DNA of 64,000 nucleotides, taken from assembly GCF_000002865.3 (NCBI RefSeq), contig NW_001865049.1, positions 838,774 through 902,773 on the forward strand, given 5' to 3'. Positions 54,478 through 64,000 of the stretch are shown one piece after another; position 1 is the first letter of the stretch; every line of letters begins with the position of its first letter. Source of the stretch: Monosiga brevicollis MX1 (lineage: Eukaryota > Opisthokonta > Choanoflagellata > Craspedida > Salpingoecidae). The translations under genes and the position numbers were made by a program. The notes below the pieces were generated by a model. That model had not been told where the DNA came from. It worked only from the letters and a program-made list of their open reading frames with translations, and made no database searches.

Positions 54478-55888
54478 CTAGACTTCATCATCCGAGTCAG
54501 GCGGAGTGACAATTCCATTGTCGTCCGAGCCTGGCGGGGTAGCCGGGTTGAAGCCACCCTCGTCCGAACCAGGCGGGGTTGGCACGTGATCGTCGTCTGC
54601 GTCGGGCGGCGGAGTTGTGGGATCGTGGAAGGTCTCTTCCTCGTCATCAGATCCAGGAGGGGTGGCAATTCCATCCGACCCCGGCGGGGTGCTAATTCCA
54701 TCCGACCCGGGCGGGGTGGTGACAGTGTGACCAGCGCCCTCGGCATTTGTGCGCGACGCCACGGGAGTCATATCCACGTCGCGGGGATATTCAACAACAT
54801 CAGCTCCAGGGTAGGCATAGGGGAGAGTTGAACCGAAATTGGCCATGGCCTCCTTTTGCTCCTCAAGATAGGCCTCCTCCTCTTCACTGTCAGACACGGG
54901 TGGCGGTGTGCCGGGTGGCGTGTGCGGACCACGTCGGCCTAGGCTCATGCCAACTGAGGCAGAAATCAAGATAATAGTATGGCACGGGAGAAGGGGGTGG
55001 GGGGAAGAGGGCGAACAGGTGAGCTCTCATCAGAGTCAATGGGGGGAGCGAACAAATGAACAAATGCAAAGGCACGAAAAAAAAAGCATAGAGGGAAGGA
55101 GTCAGCACGTACCAGCAGACGGGGCCGATGTGGTTTTTCGGGATTGCACAGTAGCTGGCGCGGGACGTCGCTGCTGTACGATGCCGTGTGACGGTGAAAG
55201 GCAAGTCATCGTGTCACAAAAGTATTGTACAAAAACAAACAAGCCAAACAAAACCAAACAAAGCAACGGTGTTGGCGAGCGAAGCAGTGTGAGAGCAACC
55301 AGGGCAGACGGGACAGTGGCTGGCGCAGGATAGAAGCATGTCTTTTGCGGAATGCATCCTGACCAACCTCGGGACTGATGGGTTGTACCACAAGATCCTC
55401 CACCTAGCCAAATGCGGGAGGGGAGGGATGCCATTGGATGAAAACGGTGACACCCACGGGTTGTGCCATTGAGGGGTGAATAATAGGAGTAAAGGGCAAC
55501 AAGGTTGCGCGACTCACATCGTGATGATCGGTTGCTGCTCGCTTTTTGTGTTGACGCTTCGGCTTGTCTCCCTCGAGCTGCGGGGTGACGTATTGAGGGG
55601 TTGCAGGGAGTCAAGGTGGCGGATCGCTGGCGGGATGTCTGATGCGGGGTGCAAAGAACACGGGAGTGGCGTTGGCTGCAAGGGTACCTCGCGTTGCTGA
55701 GCCATGCGGGCCATGGCGATTTTGGCCTTTTCCTCGATGGAGGCGGTCTGGTCTTTGCTCAGCTTGACCTTGATGGTGACCTTGGAGGCAATGGCTTGAT
55801 TACGGATGGCCTTGAGCTCTTCCATTCGACTTTGCAGCAGCTCTTCTGCCGTAGTCAGCGGCCCCGTGGCCCACTTGGCGCGCCCCAT
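54478..55888 (-). CDS. Acidic protein with TPPGSD repeats, unknown family
   Basis: The start at 55888 (MGRAKWATGPL) gives a helical, charged N-terminal exon (EELLQSRMEELKAIRNQAIA, then MARMAQQRE before a GTACCC donor). A short exon near 55172-55113 (QRRPAPATVQSRKTTSAPSA) follows. The last exon (about 54955-54478) opens VGMSLGRRGPHTPPGTPPPV and carries at least five TPPGSD units plus TPPPDAD and TPPDSD variants among Asp/Glu runs. The TP sites look like targets of proline-directed kinases; that is inference. A nuclear role would fit the charge pattern, but no domain was recognised. Confidence 0.6.
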
Positions 55889-56222
55889 GTTGCAGTTTTG
55901 AATGGCTTGGAGCGACCGTGAGCACGCCAGCTGAGGGCCGGTCCACCGGCCCGACCTCTCCCTGAGAATTAAAAAAAAAAAGGAAGCAGCAGAACAAAAC
56001 AAGAGAGAACGTCTCTAGCTCACAAGAGAAAGAGAGAGAGAGAGAAAAAGAACAAGAATGCCAGTCAAAACCCGCTGACACGAATCAAGCCGTCTTGACC
56101 CCGCGAAATCGCCGGTGCGGCCGGATCCAACAGCAGCAGCAGGAAGAGGAGAAAAAAAACAAAAAAACGGGCTGTTGATGGCTCTGAACGGTAGTGTAAC
56201 TTTTATCACGCTTTTGAATGGG

Positions 56223-56253
<31 letters not shown>

Positions 56254-56344
56254 AACTCTCTCTCAAACTCTCTCTCGCTCTCTCTCTCTCTCAAACAAAC
56301 GCGGCGCGTTTTTGATTGAGCTTTTGCTTTGCGACCTCGTGCAG
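55889..56344. other. Divergent promoter region with pyrimidine tract
   Basis: It lies between the TPPGSD-repeat gene (leftward) and the pseudouridine synthase (rightward). It contains a GA-rich run near 56031-56050 and the (CT)n tract listed separately. Confidence 0.5.
56221..56293. repeat. (CT)n tract next to a start codon
   Basis: CTCTCT blocks with CATCAAACTCTCTCTCAAA interruptions, ending about 52 bases before the ATG at 56345. The composition and the interrupting units closely resemble the tract at 6594-6816. Confidence 0.9.
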
Positions 56345-57455
56345 ATGGCTTCGGCGCTGCGGCAGCGGCTGCTGCGGGCAGTGATTTACGAGGTTAGGCA
56401 GATGTCTTGGTGTTGTTGGCGCGCTCAGAGCACAGGGTTGGCTTTTGACTCATGATTGCTTCGGCTCGCTGCCCCGTCCCGCCCTGGCTCACTTGCGGAC
56501 GTTGGACGTTGATGACAGGATAACCACTTGGTGGCCTTGAACAAGTGGCGCGGCCTGGCCGTGCAGGATGCCGCGGGTTCACCATCAACCGTCCTAAGCA
56601 ACGTGGACGTCTTTCAGCAGAATAAGGATGGCTTTGTGCCTCGGTACGAGACTACAACCGTGGCCTGCCCTTGTTGATCCTGCCGTTGCTCTGCTTCACA
56701 CATATACCCGCCCTCAACGGAAACTGGCTTTTGGCACCACTCTTTATCCTCCCTCTAGGTTGGCGCATCGGCTGGATCAAAACACAACCGGCGTGCTGGT
56801 TCTGGCCAAAACGGCAGAGGCAGTCTTGCGCTTGAATCGCCTCTTCCAGCTTGGCGCCGTAGCCAAAACCTACGAGGCCGTGCTTGCAGGCCAAGTCACC
56901 AAGCCCACGGGCACCCTGAAGGGCATTCCCGAGCTGATCACGGAAGAAGAGGATGCGAATTCAGAGCTCACATCCAATCAGCCCCTGTTCAAGACATCAG
57001 CGAGCTGGAGCCATAGTACAGCCCAGAGCCACTACACCGTGCTGGCCTCAGCACAAGTCAATGATGGCCGGCCGAGTCGCACCAAGCCTTGGCTGACACG
57101 TGTGGAGCTGCGACCCACCACGGGCTACAAGCATCAGCTACGCATCCAATGTGCCGATGGACTGCGCGCGCCCGTGCTGGGGGACAAGCGCTATGGTGGA
57201 GGTCAGGAACAGGTCTCGCCCATCATTCTTCAACATCTTCAACGCCATGGTTTGCGCACCGCGGCCCACCCCTATGGCCTGGTCATGCACCTACACGCCA
57301 AACAGCTTGTTATCCCAGGCTACAATTGGGACGGCTCAGACCTGGTCCTTCGCGCCACGCTGCCAGACCACATGCAGCTGACCATCGACGCCTGCGGGCT
57401 GCATCCAGACCAGCAGTCAAGACCGACCCGACAGCCCACTCGACAGACAGCCTGA
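56345..57455 (+). CDS. RluA-family pseudouridine synthase
   Basis: Three exons in phase: 56345-56392, 56519-56643 and 56759-57455, giving 289 residues. The chain shows NHLVALNKWRGLAVQDAAG (motif of the first strand), then LAHRLDQNTTGVLVLAKTAE with the catalytic Asp at codon 56775-56777, KTYEAVLAGQVTKPTGTLKG, TRVELRPTTGYKHQLRIQCA and APVLGDKRYG: the RluA order is complete. The enzyme converts uridine to pseudouridine in rRNA, tRNA or mRNA. The N-terminus (MASALRQRLLRAVIYE) is short and basic and might be a mitochondrial presequence, as in RPUSD3/RPUSD4; this is inference. No S4 domain was seen. The start follows a (CT)n tract. Confidence 0.93.
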
Positions 57456-58042
57456 TGAGTGTGAAGTGAAATGCACCTCTCCTTCCCTTTTTTTTATTAT
57501 CATCATTTTTTTTGGCGGGGTTGTTGTTCACCACCCCCGCCTCGCTGGCCGTCGGGTGGAAGCGTCTGCGACGCGCACGAATTGAAGCAAGCTCGATCAG
57601 TTTTTTTTTTCTGTCTTTTTTCAGAGAAGCCGTTGATGTCAGACAACAACAACGGTAATAATTGTAAGACAAGTTGACTGCGTTGATCTCGGAGCGGTTT
57701 CCGGAGCGTGAGTTGGCTCCGTGGAGCTGCGTGGCTCCGTGGAGCCATGCACGTCGGCAGCGCTGGCAATCAACGGCCCGCCTGCCCTTCCAGCTCAACC
57801 AGGTCTCTCATTTTTCCTGCTGGTACCAGCCCGATACCTCTTCCTCCTCCTCCTACCTGCCCATCCAAAGGCGACTCACCAGACAGCACATCCCGACCAC
57901 TGATCAATTCCCACACACACATCCCGCTGCCAGCTCCATCCAGCTCCTGCTCCTGTTCTCGTGGAGGGACGGGACGGTGGGTTCATTTTACAAATCACAA
58001 CGCCCACAAAGAGTGTTGGCGTGTTGTCGCGACCATCACACC
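57456..58042. other. Intergenic region upstream of the zinc-finger gene
   Basis: It holds T-rich runs (about 57486-57512 and 57600-57610), a GGAGCTGCGTGGCTCCGTGGAG direct-repeat patch near 57715-57745 (the GTGGCTCCGTGGAGC core occurs twice in part) and open frames with no family likeness. It is probably promoter and 5' UTR. Confidence 0.4.
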
Positions 58043-59679
58043 ATGCAGCAGACGCTGAGTACGGACGCCATGCCAGCCGCAAACATGCCCTGTACCGCCA
58101 ACGGCCCTGCCAACCAAAACCAGGGTCGCCCCCTCAAGCACAATGGTCAAGCTTTCAAGTCGGGCGATTGGATTTGCCCCGGCTGTGGCAATCACAACTT
58201 TTCCAAGGTACCAAGACACTGCTTTGCTCGCTTGTCTTTACCTCCTCCCCACATGCATGGCGTGTGTGCAGCTCCTCGTCGCTTCTTGCTCCAACGATCT
58301 CACCATTGGCGTGCGCTTGTGGCATTCTAGCGCCGTATCTGCCACAACGCCAAGTGCCGACATGATCGACAAAGGTAAGCTTCAACCCATTCAACGAGGT
58401 GCAATCAGCGCTTTGCTGATCACCAACATCAATCATTGCCATCCAAAGCCTCACTGAACCTGACCTTGTTCGTGCCAATGTTAGCACCCCGGGACTTGGA
58501 GTTGCCCCACCAAGTTCGGAAGAACTGCAGCAAGCCACCTCCACATTCAACAACGCCGCAGCAACCAACAACACAGCGCCCGCTTTAAGATTGCCCACGC
58601 CAAATCCGCACCAAACCCAACCGTCCTTGACACACCCATTGGCACAGAGCCAAGCTGAACTTTTGCCCCAGCTTCGGGCCCTCACGGGCTTGCCAGCCGA
58701 CGCCTCGGAAGAAACCATTCTGACTGCCCTCCTCATCCAACGCACCCAGGCTCTGCACGGGCAAGCCCCGCAATCGCAACAGCAGCAACAACAACAGCAA
58801 CAACAGCGTCATCAGCAGCATCAGATCCGCCAGCGCTCGGCATCGCCATCACAATCTGTGCGACACCGCCCCAACCCGGCTGCCCCGAGCGCCTGGTCCT
58901 CTTGGAGCAATCCTGGACTAGACCACCCCACCTACCATCATGGCGCCATGACCCCTGAACCTCACCCTTCATGGGATACCAACAGTCGTTCTCAATCCGC
59001 ACCCAAGCATGCGGCCCGCAACATCTTTGACTGGGCTTCCAGCGAAAATGAGCCGTCGGGCCCCTCCCCACTACTCGAGCAACATGGCGATCTGTCTATT
59101 GAAAATGACTCACCATTGCCCGCCGACCTACTGCGCGCCCTTTCCCCATGGCCTGACACCGGAAGCATCACCAACACGCCATGGTCACCCTCGTAAGTCC
59201 AATCCCGCCCCTTTCAGGGGTTGGTCCATGATTCGCATAAAATGCGGAATTGCGCGCGCATGCCCATGGGGGGACAGCTCATTTGTTTCCCTGTCTCTTG
59301 TTTGATTGCGATGGCCAATCATAGCTTGCCATCGGACATGGCATCACCACTCAAATGGAATAGTGAAGCATCCGTACCCTATGCCACGGATCCCACAGAC
59401 TCTTGGAACCGACCCGAGTCACCTACATTGCGTGTTGCAAATCCAAGCCCACTCGACATGGGCCTGCACTTTACGGCACAGCCCGTTCAAGCAGGTTTGG
59501 CTCAGCCCGCTACAAGCTCCCACTCGTCTTCTGAGAAGGCGCTTCAAATGAATGCCAGCAGCGTGCCCTTCTACCCGAGCCCAAATCTCGGGCAACTGGC
59601 CTCGCGGCGACCATATCGAACAAGCCATTGCGCTGCCTTCCCCGTGCACCAAACATATTCCTGGAGCGCCGTGGCTTAA
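58043..59679 (+). CDS. RanBP2-type zinc-finger protein with Gln-rich region
   Basis: The start at 58043 (MQQTLSTDAMPAANMPC) is the first ATG in frame before the finger. Exon 1 ends GDWICPGCGNHNFSK at a GTACCA donor. The next exon gives RRICHNAKCRHDRQ, completing a finger of the RanBP2/ZRANB2 type, which binds GGU-containing RNA in the known members. Spacing is C-x2-C-x10-C-x4-C, two residues longer than usual in the second knuckle. The third exon (about 58488-59193) is long and disordered with a Q9 run near 58780 and a possible short helix (LLPQLRALTGLPADASEETI). The last exon (59325-59679) is Ser/Pro-rich. The long disordered region with aromatic and Gln patches fits an RNA-granule or splicing factor, which is inference. 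Confidence 0.75.
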
Positions 59680-60078
59680 GACCCCGTAATCCATGAGGAG
59701 AGTCTTGGATTTTATTTTCAAATGGTCTGGCATGAACGTATTCCATAAGGATGTGCCTCTTTGTGCCATATTCATATCTTCGCTTTGGTACTGCGTATCT
59801 TGAAGAGCTTCGTGGCAATGACGCCGCGCACTCTTCTCAAAACTTTGGATCACACAAAATTGATCATAAATCGCGTTTCAGAATTTCTGTTGTTCCTTTT
59901 CTGTCAACTGTTTGGTTTGTGCATGAAACCTGGACCATGCTCATGGATAAACAAGAGGTGAAAATTAAATTGCAACTCAGTTGCATGTGAACCCGCACAC
60001 AGATAGGTAAGCTCAGACCGCCCCTTCATGAAACAACGACAGCAACAAGAAAGGCTGCAAACGAGCTCAAAAAGGAGC
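59680..60078. other. Convergent intergenic region
   Basis: About 400 bases between the stops of the zinc-finger gene and MCM9. No gene or repeat was recognised. Confidence 0.5.

Positions 60079-64000
<3,922 letters not shown>

Overview
The window looks like nuclear DNA of a choanoflagellate, most likely Monosiga brevicollis or a close relative. This is an inference from gene content, not a database match. Protein genes are dense on both strands and are cut by many short GT-AG introns (about 50-200 bases). The set includes a FYVE-SH2-tyrosine kinase, a Shisa-like membrane adaptor, TSP1 repeats on a peroxidase-like ectodomain, the gamete fusogen HAP2, MCM9 and a MICAL-type monooxygenase. I saw no tRNA, rRNA, CRISPR array, virus copy or LTR element.

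Layout, left to right. 0.3-4.5 kb (-): a repeat protein with degenerate EF-hands. 5.3-6.1 kb (+): splicing factor SF3B6/p14. 6.8-7.8 kb (+): a small one-pass membrane protein with PPxY motifs, followed by about 70-bp repeats. 8.7-10.4 kb (-): a nearly intronless PD-(D/E)XK-like protein. 10.7-13.7 kb (+): a 13-exon tyrosine kinase whose exon phases all agree. 13.7-17.2 kb: a repeat-rich, gene-poor stretch holding a relic of the transporter next door, two tandem arrays, a second PD-(D/E)XK-like gene and an exact 147-bp tandem duplication. 17.2-22.6 kb (-): an MMPL/RND membrane protein. 23.6-29.6 kb (-): one gene that joins a Rab-like GTPase, Roc-COR, TIR and SAM. 30.3-37.4 kb (+): about five PH-like domains followed by a MICAL-type FAD monooxygenase. 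37.6-41.1 kb (-): an S9 peptidase. 41.5-42.4 kb (-): a methyltransferase. 43.2-45.3 kb (-): a choline/ethanolamine phosphotransferase. 45.9-49.5 kb (-): HAP2/GCS1. 50.7-53.9 kb (+): a membrane pseudo-peroxidase with TSP1 repeats. 54.5-55.9 kb (-): an acidic TPPGSD-repeat protein. 56.3-57.5 kb (+): an RluA-type pseudouridine synthase. 58.0-59.7 kb (+): a RanBP2-type zinc-finger protein. 60.1-64.0 kb (-): MCM9, cut by the window edge.

The genes do not form one pathway. Themes recur: signalling (kinase, Rab-Roco-TIR, PH-MICAL, PPxY adaptor), RNA processing (SF3B6, pseudouridine synthase, zinc finger), lipid and membrane work (phosphotransferase, MMPL) and sexual or repair functions (HAP2, MCM9). 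The strongest candidate for something undescribed is the Rab-Roc-COR-TIR-SAM protein: it puts two GTPase switches and a possible NAD-cleaving TIR domain in one chain. Its Rab-to-Roc splice junction is in phase and the Rab part has no stop or prenylation signal of its own. The PH-MICAL fusion and the peroxidase that has lost both heme histidines come next.
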